Part shown: positions 26,436-39,780 of the stretch, piece after piece | Position numbering within the stretch: position 1 is the stretch's first letter | Layout: each line of letters starts with the position of its first letter | Origin: Erythrocercus mccallii | Taxonomy: Eukaryota; Chordata; Aves; Passeriformes; Dicruridae | Direction: 5' to 3' | Length of the DNA stretch: 64,000 bases | NCBI GenBank assembly: GCA_013397435.1 | Contig: VZRG01000861.1 | Location: 5,691 to 69,690, forward strand | Program-made: the position numbers and the translations under genes | Notes under the pieces: model-generated | The model's database searches: none | Seen by the model: only the letters and a program-made list of their open reading frames with translations | Told to the model about the DNA's origin: nothing

Positions 26436-29400
26436 AGCGTGCACATGCAGCCTAATCTGTCATCCTGTGCCAGCAGCACTATACAGCAGTGCTTTTAGGA
26501 AGTGAAGGATAACTCATCGACTAGAAACAATGAATACTTACCCCTTAAAGGAGCCCCAGTATATAGAGCAGACTGTGCAGCATACAGGTGACACATGCAA
26601 CTTACCCCTTACCAAACCGGGTAAGGTACCACGACGATACCAAGAACAGATGCGGTGCATTCCTGACTGCATTGGTGAGCTAGTGCATGCGCCATGCAGG
26701 CCATGCATCCAGCCCTCTGCAGCCCCAGCTGTGGACACTGGCTGGCTGTCACAGCAAGGGAACAATCACATGGCAGGCTGCAAACACGGGCTGCAGCTCC
26801 TTTGCGCTTTGGGTACATTCTGATGCTTCCCATCACCTAAGTAATCGAAGTTACTTCTCTCAGTACAAGCCAGAGTAATGACTGGAGTAGTGAAGTCAGC
26901 ACATTTTCTTTTAAAGTAAAGTACCTTCCAAAGATAAAGATAACTCTTTTCCCAGATGTCTTTTCTTGATGCCAAATCTAAAAATCTTTGGAATTCATTC
27001 CTGTATCTCTTCCCTTCTTGCTGTCTGTTCTGATAGCCACTTCACCAGTGTATCCATCTTTTTATACTTTCCACTTTTTCAACCACTATTCTCTACCAAT
27101 AATGGCTTAAGCCATTGTCATTATTGCAGGTTTTGAGTACTTTCCATATCCTCAAATCTATTTATGATCTATTTATGCAAGCTGGTAAACCTGGGAAAGT
27201 GAAAAAGTAGGAAAGGTGGTAAATACATGACAGCTTTATGAGATTATCAAGGAACCAGTTAAAAAGATGACATTGGACAGCAATTCTTTCTCCAGTCTTA
27301 CACCTTCTTCACTGCTCTTGTGGTTACTATTTATAATACATCACAGTGACACAGCTGTGCAAAACATCACACAGTTCACCTGAGAAAGATAAGATTCCAT
27401 CAACACATTTCACGTGTGACACCACACTCATGAACTAAGAATAGAACTGAGTTTGACTTGGACTCTGATCCAACAGTACACAAACCAAGAAGACATAAAA
27501 AACAGCATGAGCAACAGTGGCCAAGGGATGAAGCTCAGGGTCAGGAAGATGGGGAAGCAGGAGCAGGGAAAAACAGTAGTGACAACATGGAGCTGGGAGA
27601 CAGCAGAGAACATCAAGGAAGGGACAGCCAGGCAATCAGGGTAGAAACTAAAGCTTTCATAGCTGTATAATGTGAGAGAGCAGATACATATGGAACTGAA
27701 ATAAAACATTCAACTGTGGATGTCTCTGGGCACTGAACTGGGATGCATTTATGTCCTGAGACAAGAATTGTTCAATATGAAATTACCAAAAGATACCAGA
27801 AAACTAAAGCAAAGGAAATGCTCCCATGATAATGTCAGTTTGCATCAGTGCAGGGAGGAGGAGGACATTTTAGGCTCCAGACAGAAGGTATCTTGGGCAC
27901 TGAGCATGATAAATACATTGAATACAGTATCTCCAGTCATTCTTGTTTTTGGAAAAGTTATCCTTGCATGAGAAACCCAGGTGGAGCACTGGCTCCACAG
28001 TCATTAAGGATGTCATGTGGGACTTTGCCTACAATGCTTCTGGGTGAGAATACAAAACCACTAGACTGGTACTGCTAACACAAGGATGACAACAGCTCCT
28101 GCTTCCCAGCTTTTCCTTCTGCCTATGCTATGGTTAATGAAGCTGGGCCAGTCTGTCGATTCAGTTATTAACCTGTGCCTGGGAACTGAGACAATCTTCA
28201 GTCTTCATTGACGTGCTGTACAAACTGTTCCATCCAAAATGTCCAGGATTCTTTGAACAAGGGTCATTTGAAAACTTTCATTCTTACATCCTTAATCTAC
28301 AGTCTACTTCCCACACAGCTCAAACACAGACCATCTCATTCTTCACCTTATTTTCTTTCAACAATGTGCTTAATTTACACAAGAGATTCTTTGCCTTCTT
28401 CAGGTAAAGACCTTTTCCAGTCCAGGAATAGGATGCGTAACAGTGTCCCACATCCGTCAGTTCAGCCAGAATTTGTAAAAATTCTGCCTAAAGAATAGAT
28501 CGCTGCTCTGGTCACTCTCTTGTCCTTTAAAGCACAAAGACTAAGAACTCTTATCCTCTCAGAAGTGGTACATGTGGGTGTGTCTTTTGTTCTTAAAGAA
28601 ATATCAGCTGGGAATAAAATCCAGAGGTCTTAGCACTGAGTCACCACCTGGACACTGAGTCAGAAATTTTAACACCTGTTTTCTTCCAGGGAAAATCTGG
28701 AATATAGCCATTTCAGGAAAGTTTGAACTCAAGTTTGGGTATCATGGCCCAGGCTTATCTAAATTACCTGCTGAGGCTGGTATCCATAGGTTTAATCCCT
28801 GTTACTGCTGAAGTACACATTGCTGCTTTTAGAGATAATGCTCAAGATGCAACAAAGGACCCCCCTCCTATTTCCTCCTTTATTAAATGCAAATGGATAC
28901 CAGCACAAGTTAGGCAGAGACTTGGTGGCTTCCTCTGTGAGACAAAAAGCAGCAGCAGTTCCTCTAAATGTACTCATTAAAATATATTTTCCTTCTACAC
29001 TTGGCCCTGAAGGATCATCTTGGCTTATAAGAACTAAGCTTCTATCTGATTATTAAATAATTTCTAAACAGACAGGAAACTACAGTGGTTTAAACAGCTA
29101 GGCTGAGACTGCAGGGCTAAAAATAGTATAGCAGGCTCCTTTTAATTAGTAAGATGATGAAATATGACAGAAGAGAGAGATGTAGATATATGGATCTGTG
29201 TGTATGTGTGTCTTTAAAATTAAGTTATTACCTCAATACTAGATATTATTTATAACATATATGATACATGGTGTCTGATTTTTATGATGCCATTTATCTT
29301 CACTTGGGAGAGAAGACAGGCTAACTCTGCTTTCATAATGTCAATCCTTGTTGTATTCCAAAGAAAAATTGTAATAAGATAAACCTGCCACCATGTCCAG

Positions 29401-30889
29401 TGCCATCCTTTTTTACATGAGGTGGATTAGTAAGTGCTCCAAAGCAATAGACTGTCAGCTCTGCAATTCCATGATACTGACCATTCCCTAGGGCACCCTG
29501 GAGAGCATGGAAGAGCCAGCCTAGCTTTATACCTGTGATTCCCCAGCATGGGAGCCTGCCATAGGGCCAAAGGGCTCAGGTACTCTGCTGTTTATCCTAC
29601 CACTCTGCTGCCTATGTATTTTTGAGGACTCTTCCAAACCTGAAGAGAGAAGAAAAGACATCTGCCAGCCCTCTGTTCCAGCAGCTCTGGGCAGCACGTG
29701 CCCTGTAGTGTTCTGCTCCAGCATGCAGATGTGGCCCTTTGATGCTCACCAGATGACTGATGACCATGTTTGGTCCTGGGACCACAAAGCTGCCATGAAA
29801 CACATGGACATCACAGCTTCAGACTTCTGTCAGGTGAGTCAAGGAGGCTGAGGGTGCCTGGCCTGTTGAGGGCTGGATCAGATAGATGCTCCCTTGCTCA
29901 AGAGGAACCTAGATAGGCACTGCAAACTATGCCCTTTGGTACAGAAGGACCTGACCGCAGTATGCACAACTCCCTTTTGGCTATTGCACTAAGGTGTCAG
30001 CTGATACTTCATAAGGACCTGGAAGTAAGAGGTCAACCATCACCACAGTGAAAATTGCCTTATCAAAATCTTGCTCTTAGTGTCATGCTTAATGTGGACC
30101 AGATAGCAGCTGGCCTTCAGAAAGATTTGGTGCAAAAACTCAGTGCATTCATTAGTCATGAGATGCCTTCTCTTGGTCAAAAGTATCAAGCCAAGGAAGG
30201 CAAGACAGTGGGTCTTGAAGGAGTTGAAGACTGGTATAAAAATTATGTAAAGCCCTGTTTTTTCTCATTCCCCATTGATCCACGTGAAGGTGCGAAGCCT
30301 CTGGTTGGCTAGCAGAACTTCATGGTGTCTTGCTAAAGTATGTCAAATGGTCTGGAGCTAATCCCTGTCTCCTGAGTTATGACTCTGAGATGAGCAGGAG
30401 CCCTGTGGGTAAGACAACTTCCACTTGCTCCAAGTCTGTGCTCCCAAAGCCAAGTGTACAGCTTTCCACCCAGTGAAGGAAACCAGTTTGGGAGTACTGA
30501 AAGATTTTTCAGGGCTGGGGCTTAACCCAAGTAAGAGACAAGAAGCCTGCAATACTGTTTGCAGTTTGTCAACACAAAGCTTTACTGCTCTTTCTGAAGT
30601 GTTGCATTTTTTCCTGTCTTTGTCAATCAAGAGATGATGAGACCCAAGCAACCAGAACAGGCAAACTTAGAGAGTCTGATTTTTTTCACTCAGGTGAAGA
30701 CCCCTTGTCTAAGACGCTGGACATGTCTGATCTTCTGGCTACAAGTCAGCTTTCTCTGATATGGAAAGCAACACTCTAAGTACAGTAATTTGAGCAAGGA
30801 AGGGATCATGAACCCCTACCTCCATGCTCCTGCTCTGGCTCTATGCCACCTGCAATGCTCCGCAAAGATCCCCAAATTCAAGTACAATT

Positions 30890-31611
30890 ACGTAAAAGGA
30901 AGGACTCTAGAAGAAAGGGGGTCCAAGAGATCTGCTCAGTATTCAAGCATCACTTCTTCCAAGCTCAGTTCAAGGCCAGTGTATTGCCACTAACAAGAAA
31001 TCAAGCAAAGGGGGCAAAGACCCCTTTGGATGAGCAGGGAGGTTCTAGAAAATCTCAGATTCTGGGATGCGGAAAAAGGAACTGGCCATGTGGGAGGACT
31101 AAATGAACAGTCAGTATGTGTGGATGTGACAAAGAAGGCCAAAGCCCATTTGGAATTAAGTCTGGCAAGGGATATGAAGGGCAACAAGAAGGGTTTCTAC
31201 AAGTACATCTACAGCAAAAGAAAATTTGGGAAAATGTGGGCCTGCTGCTGAATCAGACACATGTCCTGGTGACAGAAGACACAGAGAATGCCCAATTACT
31301 GAATGCCTCAGTTTTTAATGATGAGGTTGGGAATCCCACACTTTGGAGGTAAGAGAGGAAGGCTAGAGAAGGGAAGACTTCCCTTTGGATGTAGAGGGCT
31401 GGGTTAGAGATTGGCTAGGCAGACTTATGTCCCATAAACTCCTTTACACTGAGGGTAGCAGAGCACTGGAATAGACTGTCCAGGGAGGCTGTGGAGTCCA
31501 CCTGGACACATTCCTGTTTAACACTCTAGGTGACCCTGCCTTAGCAGGAGAATTGGACTAGGTGATGTCCAGAGGTCTCTTCTAACTGTAACTATTCTGT
31601 GATTCTGTGAT
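30890..31611 (+). mobile_element. CR1 LINE copy with large internal deletion
   Basis: The first part (about 30890-31440) matches the CR1 ORF2 segment between the endonuclease and RT domains. Recognisable pieces are KAKAHLELSLARDMKGNKK and YKYIYSKRKFGK. The sequence then passes directly into the CR1 3' end (CTGAGGGTAGCAGAGCACTGG onward) and finishes with ATTCTGTGATTCTGTGA, the CR1-type terminal repeat, at 31594-31610. The intervening RT domain is missing, with the junction near 31440-31443. The frame is interrupted, so the copy is inactive. The 5' limit is approximate. Confidence 0.85.
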
Positions 31612-32957
31612 TTCCCAAAATACTGGGTCACAGGCTATAGCCAAATCTGAAAAATTTCCCAGGGGTCTACTGGCGCTCCCAGTGCCAGACAGAGAAGCAC
31701 AGTCTGGAGGTGGCCCAGATCCACAGGCAATTACTAGTTCGGTCAATCTGGGACACTCTTTCACTTCAATTATGGCTCCTTAAGGCAAATAAACTTTTAG
31801 CCCTTACTGGTTTTGAGTTTTCTCTTACAGCCATCACTGGAATTGTGACCTCATATTAATCTCCTTGCAAAATAGGCTCAGTGGTCCTCCCTTAAGAGAG
31901 ACAAACTGGAGGTCTGTTCCAGCCACACCTTAGGCATACCCTTAACTTCATCATGCCTGTGCAGGGCAATCTTGAATCTGTGATCCTGTAATGAGCTATC
32001 ACTAAAGCACTGTGGAGCTCTGCAAGTATGGACTGCTGAGTTGCTCCACTCCTACTCAGTCGGGGAGCTGCAGTGCATTTTGGAGAACTAGAGCATACAG
32101 AATTAATGTCATTTTAATTCAGTCCCCGGAGTATGCAAGAAAGTTCTCACTTTGGTAATACTGTCCTCTGAGGACATTATGACATGTCAGAGTAGTGACT
32201 ATTTTCTCATCTGATGGCAATGACAAACTGCAAAGTATAAAGTATAATGACATAATGCAAAGTATAAAAAATTCAGACTCTTCCTAGTTCTGGTAACTAC
32301 CATGCCATCAGAAGATGAGATTTTATACCTGTATAAAGAGAAATGAAAAAAAAAAAATATTTACAGCATGCTAGCCAGTAAGACAAAAATGAACTAAAGT
32401 GCCAACCAATCTACTACAATTTTCTTTACTGCTACTTACATTCCAATCATAGCATCCCAAATTTAGCTTGTCAAGTTACTCTTCAAATGAAATGCAAGAG
32501 AAAAATCCATCCTTGGCTGTGCAACTATAAACCAAGCCAGGCTAGTAAAGTGAGAGTTACTCTTCCATGTACTTGGCAAATCTGGGAGCAGAATTTACCA
32601 CTTGGTGTAAATATTTCTGCATAGTTTGTTTTAAAGAAAATTTTTTTAAAAAAATCTTTCCTACTCCTCTCCCTGGCAGACACTTAGAAAGTAGTAAATA
32701 TGCAGATGGGCATAGTGATATATTTTGTATCAACATATTTTAAATGTGTGCATATGCATTAGCTATATAAATACATTTCCCAGGAAGTCTGCCAGTGGAT
32801 GTACTACAAAGCCTTGTATGTTACATTTGGGTTTGCTTGTGCAGTAGCACAGCAATGTCAGGAAGGACTGCTCTTGGCTTATTTGCTCTACAGCAGCTCA
32901 CACTTACCTGCACAGCTTCCTATTTCTCTCAGGATATACAAAGGTGCTATATTTATA

Positions 32958-33009
32958 TGCCATGTGTGTATGTAGTGTACATATAAATATACATATATAC
33001 ACACACATG
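32958..33009. repeat. (TA/CA)n microsatellite
   Basis: An imperfect TATA/CACA alternating tract immediately before the CR1 terminus at 33018. CR1 3' ends are often followed by short tandem repeats, so the tract may have grown next to the insertion. Confidence 0.75.
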
Positions 33010-33017
33010 CAAGAATG

Positions 33018-33612
33018 TCATAGACTCACAGAATGCTTTGGATGGGAACCTTAAAGATCATCTAATTCCACCCCCTGTCACAGGCAGGGACACTTTTCAT
33101 TAGACCAGGTTGCTTAGGGCTCCATCCACCCTGTCCTTAAACACGTCCTGGGATGGAGCATGTGCAGGTTCTCTGGGTTGCCTGTTCCAGTGCCTCACCG
33201 CCCTCACAGTAAAGATTTTTTCCCTAACAACCAATCTAAACCTACTCTGTTTTAGTTTGAATTCATTTGCCCTTGTCCTGTCACAGCGTGCTCTTGTACA
33301 AAGTCCCTCTCATCTTTCTTGTAGGCTCCTTTAAAGTATTGGATGGCCACAACTAGGTAACACCAAGGCCTTCACTTTTCCAGACTGAACAAACCCAATT
33401 TTTTTAATCTTTCCTTGTAGAAGAGGTACTCTATTCCTCTAATCAACTTTGTGGTCATCCTCTGGATTTGGGTGATGTCTTTCCTGTCGTGGGGACTCCA
33501 GAGCTGGATGCAGCACTCCAGGTGGGGTCTCAAGAGAGCGTAGCAGAGGGGCAGAATCCCCTTTCACAACCTGTTGGTCACGCTGCTTTTGGTGCAGCTC
33601 AAAACACAGCCT
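33018..33612 (-). mobile_element. CR1 LINE 3' fragment, minus orientation
   Basis: The plus strand begins TCATAGACTCACAGAATG, the reverse complement of the CR1 3' terminus. It continues through the well-known CR1 3' UTR and C-terminal RT region (TTAAAGATCATCTAATTCCA, CAGGTTGCTTAGGGC, TCTGGGTTGCCTGTTCCAG, GACTCCAGAGCTGGATGCAG). Similarity fades near 33612. The element is inserted immediately next to a (TA/CA)n microsatellite. Open frames overlapping it on either strand are by-products of the repeat. Confidence 0.92.
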
Positions 33613-34399
33613 GTGCTGCCCAGTATTCCTGCTACTCCACTCCACTTGCAGTATCTGCCTCTGGTCCTGCCCCCTCTACCTGCTTTTCCTGTTCAGTACA
33701 AAAATTGCTGCACAGACAGATCCTGAACGCAAGTGGGGCAAGCAGGTCTTGCCCAAGCTCTGGACAGACTGGCTGGACGTTGAAGGACAAAGAGGGAGGA
33801 CATTTGCCCGCTGCCCTTGAGGTCCTGCTATCCCCTTGTCTAAAAGGTTTAACAGTGTCGTGTTTCTTGCTGTGACTGTGCTCCTTTTCCGGTATCGGTA
33901 TCGTGAACAAGGCAAAGGGTATCGCACATCACTACTTACATGAGCACTGACAGATGGGGGCAACGCAGGAAGTGGCTGCAGTGCTGTGGGTGGATATGTA
34001 TGGACGGTATCATTATCCATGCACTATGGAACCGTACGGATACTGTTGCAATGGAGCTATGAGAACCATGCTCTTCTACTTCATTGTGAAAGGAAAAGCC
34101 ACAAGAAATACTGTAGAGGGAATGTAGCAAAAAGGCAACTTTGTGTTTAAATCTAGGAAAAAAATCAATTTGCTTTTTCAGTGATGATAAGCTAGAATGA
34201 GCATTATGCCATTTCCCCCCCCCACCTCCAGCCCCTTCTTTAGAGCTACTATTTAGATGAGCTATGGTATTAAGAGAGAAGCTGCAAAGATGCTAGCTGC
34301 AAAAATAAAGGATGAAATAAAAAGGTCAAACATCCACATTTCCCCCATCTGAAAATGAAATTCTGAGGAAAGCGAGGAGGGAAAAGAAAAGGAACTTAC

Positions 34400-34453
34400 C
34401 ACACTGCGAGTGAACTTTTCTAGGGAAGTTCTACGACCTTGCTCATTCTCTGG
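34400..34453 (-). CDS. RGS6: RGS6 54-nt C-terminal cassette exon
   Basis: This short internal exon encodes 18 codons, PENEQGRRTSLEKFTRSV, which matches the variable C-terminal tail of long RGS6 isoforms beyond the RGS domain. I recall the mammalian form as PESEQGRRTSLEKFTRSV, so one Ser-to-Asn change is visible. The acceptor is CTGTTAAG|CCA, an AAG-type 3' splice site that is weaker than CAG or TAG, after a T-rich tract. The donor is GTG|GTAAGT, close to consensus. Because 54 is divisible by three and both ends lie on codon boundaries, skipping it joins AKKK directly to GKSLASKRL without a frame change. This fits a known family of RGS6 splice forms that differ in the tail. The basic and serine-rich composition suggests a regulatory rather than catalytic segment (inference). 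Confidence 0.95.
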
Positions 34454-37400
34454 CTTAACAGGGAACGAAGTAGGGAGATAAAAATACAGAAAAAACCCTT
34501 CAGCTTAAATGCAGTCTTTTAAAACAGCAGCAAAATATAAGGAAGCAGCAAGAAGAAAAAGTTGTAAAAAAATGTAAAAAGCAGAAATCAATGTTTGCAA
34601 CAGCAAACATAAGAAATCAAAATGCCTTAAAGAATGAGAGACATCACTACTTTTCCTCTCAGGGAACGTCACTTTTTTCCTGTGAATTTTTTGAATGGTT
34701 CATATATGCCTGTGCATTGCTCTGTCTTACAGCTGTTGGTATTTATTTCTTGTTTGCTGAATTTTGCTTCTGGTACTGTTCAAGCTGGGACGTCTGGTTC
34801 TGGTTAACATCTGCCAAACAGCTATCGGAGGCTCCCATCTACTTGGTGTAGAGAGATGAAAAAAACCACAGTAGCTTTTACAATATTAAAAAGCAATGTC
34901 TGAATGAGTACAGCACTGGAAGAAAACCACCACTGGAGTCACTGCCAGTGAACCTACGCTCTTCAATTTATCCAGAGTAGAGGAATATTTCCAGTAAGTT
35001 TGGCTACTTAGACAAAGAGAGAATATGCATGTCTTTGCAAGAGAATGGAAAGATACAGACCAGTTTGGGGCACTGATATTTTTGTACCTGGAGTACAGGA
35101 CTATTCATATGCAAGAAGACATTCGATTGCACTGTGAGAAAACAAGCGTGTGCATGATGGCTTTATTAACATATCCCTGAGAATGTTGCTCACTGCAGCA
35201 CTTCATTCATTTGGCACAAGGGAGATTTAATCGCCACTAACAAGGAAGAAGTAAATAATTTATTGGTATGTTTGCTGGAATATCTAAGAGAAAAAAATTG
35301 TTATAGAGAAGAGAAAAGAAGAAATTCAATGCTACAAAAGAAAGCTCACTGCAGTCAGAAAGCTGTGGGCACTGCTGATTTCCAGGAGAAATGAGCCAGC
35401 AAAATGGGGGTGGTAAGATGGAAGTAAAACTGCCATGAAGGGAATAAGGAGCTACATGTAAGGGAAAACCACAGTAATGATGGTGCATCACAGTGCACTG
35501 GAAACAAACACTAGAGAGGCACCTACCTGACATATCATCTGCCACAGATTCAGCTGCAGTAACAACCCCCAGGACAAAGGACCAGTGCAAAAACCAGACA
35601 GAGAAGACATAAAGAAGCTGAATTCACACCAGATAAATTGGATGAGAAGCTGTGTAGTTGAGTCTAGGCAAAGCCTTTTGATTCTTCTGCATGTTTATCA
35701 CAGCTTTCACAGCTCTCTGATGTCTACAAGGTCAGTCTTAAGCATCCATGGAGAGATGGGGCAGATCGTCCCTGCTGCATCATCAGATATGAGACCAAAA
35801 CATATTTGGCCAAAACCAAACCAAGGTCCTTTTAAGACAAGCAATATTCTTTATCCAGAAGAAAGAAACAAGCAACCTCCACACTTATAACCATTTGAGG
35901 AACCCACAGGATCAGCTCTGATGTCCCAAACTGCTATCAAAAGTGAAAGCTAGAGGCACATCATTTTAGCCCACACAGAGGATGGAGTCAAGCCTCAAAG
36001 CAAGTACCAAGCAATAAAGCTGCCTTCATGGCTGGCAGGAAGGCAGTGATGCACCCAGTCCAATGGTCCCCAAAGGAGTATTTAACATGCACTAATCCAA
36101 GGGTTAGTTGCCTCTCCTTGCATGTGAGAGGAGAGGAAGTGGGAAAGAAATATCAGCCTCATGCTTTGGCTGAGTATTAGAGCCATGTAAGTGCTCAGAG
36201 CATCACAGATTCCCTCCTGGAAGTAGCCTCAGTGGTGTCCCCACACCCCGAGGCAGCAGAGGTGACAGAGAGAAGCTGAATTCCTACCACTTTGGTTGGA
36301 CATGTCCCACGGAGCAGGACTGAGGATAGCAGTGCCAGCTGGGCACTGGACCTCTGCACTGGTCTCCTGCTGGGGTGGCAAGACCCACCAGCAGCCAAGT
36401 TAAAGACACAATTTCAGGAGAGGAAGTACCTGAACAAAAGACTGAGTATTCTGCAAGGCTCCTTAGGGGAGCAAGGCACTCAAAGTCTGCAGCATGACAT
36501 TCCTGCAAGCTGGAAAATAAGTGTCTGACCCAACTGCATTTTGAAGTGGAGCTCTGGTCTGCACTGAGGTCAAAGGATAGTGAGCTGCTATACAGGCCAC
36601 ATTATGCCCCTGTACTCACTGTCAAAGTTTGGTATCTCTGTTTTTTCTACCAGCAAGGTGATGGATCTTCCCACCCAGCAGGAAGATAGGATGGTGGTCT
36701 TCAAAGGTGATGAGCACCTTGTTGAGGTGCTGAGAGCTTGTCTGGTGCAGGGAGCCCCACACAAGGCTGTTTGCTGCCTACCACAGCTGAAGACATGTGG
36801 GGAAGCAGGCACATAGAGCACTGACAGTGTCTCACAGAAGTGCCTTGCAAAGCTCGGTTTGCAGTCACTCGCACATTTGGCATGGCGGTGGCAGGCTGGA
36901 CTCATGGAAAGCTCATCCGATAGCACCCAGCTCTGAGTCAAAGCATGACATTTTCTACTGAAATAAAAAGCAGCTGAGGCAGGCTGGCTGCAGAGTGATG
37001 AGCTGGCTTGAGCAGTTTGAACGTCCGTGGGTGTGGGTGCTGGCTGTACAGCTCACTGGCTCTTCCTGTCTGCGTGCCCGTGTGGCTGGCAGCCTGCCGT
37101 GCAGGGAACGCCTGCCCACAGCTCTGCAGCACGGGGCTGAGCTGAGGAGGCTGCCTTGCACACCAGATGAAGGAAATTTAAAAATAACAAAGTGAAAAAA
37201 AAAAAAATAGACTGAATCACACCTATCCCAGTCCGGGAAACAGACCTGGGGTGTAGACCCTGGAGCCATTGCTTGCTGCAGCAGCTACAACAGCCTTTGC
37301 ACAAACAAACACTGTGTGTGCAAAGGAGAAAAGGCAAACAAACACATGTACGTCAGGTCATGCAGTCCTCCCAGGTGCAAAAAATGCCATCTTTGCCAGT

Positions 37401-38014
37401 AAATACACCAACAGACTCCACCAGCTAATGGCAAAGGACATATGCCTTTGGATAAAATATGAAACAACCATCCCCGCTGCAGATGAAAACCTCGCAGCCC
37501 AGGCAGATACAGCAAACAGAGCTCACCACGTAAGTATTCACTAATTATTGACTTGCTTATCTGAATTTTCCTTTTTTTCATGATTAATCATTTACCCAGC
37601 CATCCAAACTTTAAGTTCCTTTGGGTAGATTCTGCTTGCATGGAAATTAAGTAGAAGAAAAATTAAGAAAACCAGCTGACACTGACTATTAAAAGTAATT
37701 ATGAGAAAATTGCTCAGCATCTTTACAACATTCAAGACAAGTCCTACCACTGAATCAAATTGGCCATGCGTGCCCTGATGGGACTGAGAAGAACCTCAAG
37801 CAATAGGAACCTTCCTGGACAAAACAAAGCAGCTGGCACAGGGGGTCTGGTTAAAAGCAATGCTTCAAAAGGTGTGTGCTGGAAATGGAGCCTGTTCCTC
37901 ATGGCCTGAAGCTCCTAAGTATCCCCTTGCTGACACTTTTTACCAGGGATCTGAAAAATGGTAGGGAGATACATATAGAACACTTGGTCTTCTGAACATA
38001 AGGTCTGCAAAATT

Positions 38015-38039
38015 CTCTACCTCCCTCCCTCCCTCCCTG
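38015..38039. repeat. (CCCT)n short tandem repeat
   Basis: Four to five CCCT/CTCC units on the plus strand. No gene context other than the RGS6 intron. Confidence 0.8.
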
Positions 38040-39780
38040 GATTTATTTTGTTGGCTATTGAATCCTTTTTTTTTTTGGTATGAGACTTTGGGGTATGAAG
38101 TGGGGTTTATTTTGAACTTTAACTTGGTGAAAAATAATGTGTTCCAGAGGGAATGGCATAAAATAAAAATAAAGGATAATAAAATATCTCTGGCCCTGGG
38201 TTCAGAAAAGGCCAGAAGCAGATCCGGGGCTTCTCAGGTGGTCACATCCACCTGTCCAAAGTGAGAAAGCAAAGGGTATGTACAGTGCTACTAAGTGGCT
38301 GGAGTATTTTGCATATATTGTGTGTTCATTTGAATAGGATCACAGTGAATTCACACTTCCCTGAACCAGCTGGAGAGCAAAACAATGCTCTAAACCAAGA
38401 AAATACCAACCTGCTCTTCCCTCACTGCTGCAGGGCTCACTCCCATGGCTTCACAGCCTGTCTGCACTACAGCTGTGGCTGCCTTTCCAGGATGCTTCCC
38501 TGCCTGTGGGTAGGGCCAGATGGCAGGAAGCCACCCCATGCCAGGCTGACATGAACACCAGCACCGTGACAGTTCAGCTGCCGCTTCAGCTAATGCAGAG
38601 ATGCCAACCATTGTCATTGTTTCACCTTTATAGTGAGTAATGGAAAGTACCTCGAGGTCTTTTCTGTTCCTTTTGCTCCCTTCTCTGCAAAAATAACTAG
38701 CACAGCACGTGTCTGGCTGCTTCTTCGCCATTAACAAAAGTTCCTGTGCACTCACGTCCCCTTCCATGGTGCACTAACTAATCTACACTGCTCTTTCCCC
38801 AGGGAATAAACCCCTGCTCCACAGCCAAGTCACCCTGCCAAAATGCTTCCTGGCCTGGGCTAAGGAGGTTTGTCACAGCATTTGTCCTGACAGGTGGATC
38901 ACTACTGTCTAAGGACATCCAGCCATCGTTTTGGCTACCGTGGAGAAGGGCTGGAGGGTAGTGCTGCAGTGATTATCTGCTGTAAGAACCCTGCAGCAAG
39001 GTGCATATCCTCAGAAACAGGAGCAGGTCAGTGCCTGACTCTGTGTAGCAGTAGCGGGATGTGTTGCATAGATACACAAATAAAATGCAGTGAGTCACTC
39101 AGGGATCTCTGCACATCCAGCCCTTCACTGCTGAGCCAGACGCTTTCAGCAAATCATGATTTCTACCTGCTGCAGAGAGGGGAAGGAAGCCCAGAGCTCC
39201 AGTTGGGCTGGGCATATGGCCATTCCTCCTGAGGACAGGGCTGTGCTCTCATCTTTCCTCCAGCCTGGCAGGGACAAGGCCTTCTGTTCAAGGCAGAAGG
39301 CTACACCCAGTTCTTCCCCTCTGCAGCTCACTGCTTCCAATCACACCCTTGCTGGAGGCCAACCTCATGTTCCCTGCTGAGCACCATGAATCTGCAGGAC
39401 TGAGGCAAATAATACTGTGGTTACTTGCAATAATGACACTGGGAAGAATGGGGGAAAAACATCTAAAATGGATTAGCAAAGTATGTATGTCTGGTCTGTA
39501 CACAGCCTATGTCTGCTGTCTTGCATCAGTTAGTGGTGTGAACAATATGTTCCCCTCATAATTCTGTCATTGTATCTCAATCCCAACCCATAATTTCTTC
39601 GCCCTCCTTCCCCTCCATTACTGTACTCCCAGAGCAGGGAGGGGAAGCTCCCACATCTGTGGTTATTGTATGGTGCAGAAGAAAGTAACTTTTCAAACTT
39701 ACAGTATTTTACAAATACCAGAAATGTGAAGTATATATTGAAGCACTAATCAAGCTTTAGAATCTCTCTGCTGAGCAGGT

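Larger units (their letters stand above)
19679..34399 (-). other. RGS6: RGS6 intron (14.7 kb) before the terminal exon
   Basis: The intron runs from donor GTAAGT at 34399 to the acceptor AG at 19680-19679 on the minus strand. It contains an AT-rich block near 25040-25260, a MIR-like fragment near 26335-26435, an unidentified open frame at 30055-30312, a plus-strand CR1 with internal deletion at 30890-31611, a (TA/CA)n microsatellite and a minus-strand CR1 starting at 33018. A moderately GC-rich patch lies around 21640-21980. I see no further RGS6 exon. Confidence 0.85.

Noticed and set aside
33468..33875. 135-codon open frame
   Set aside because: It starts inside the minus-strand CR1 fragment and continues into unique sequence without motifs.
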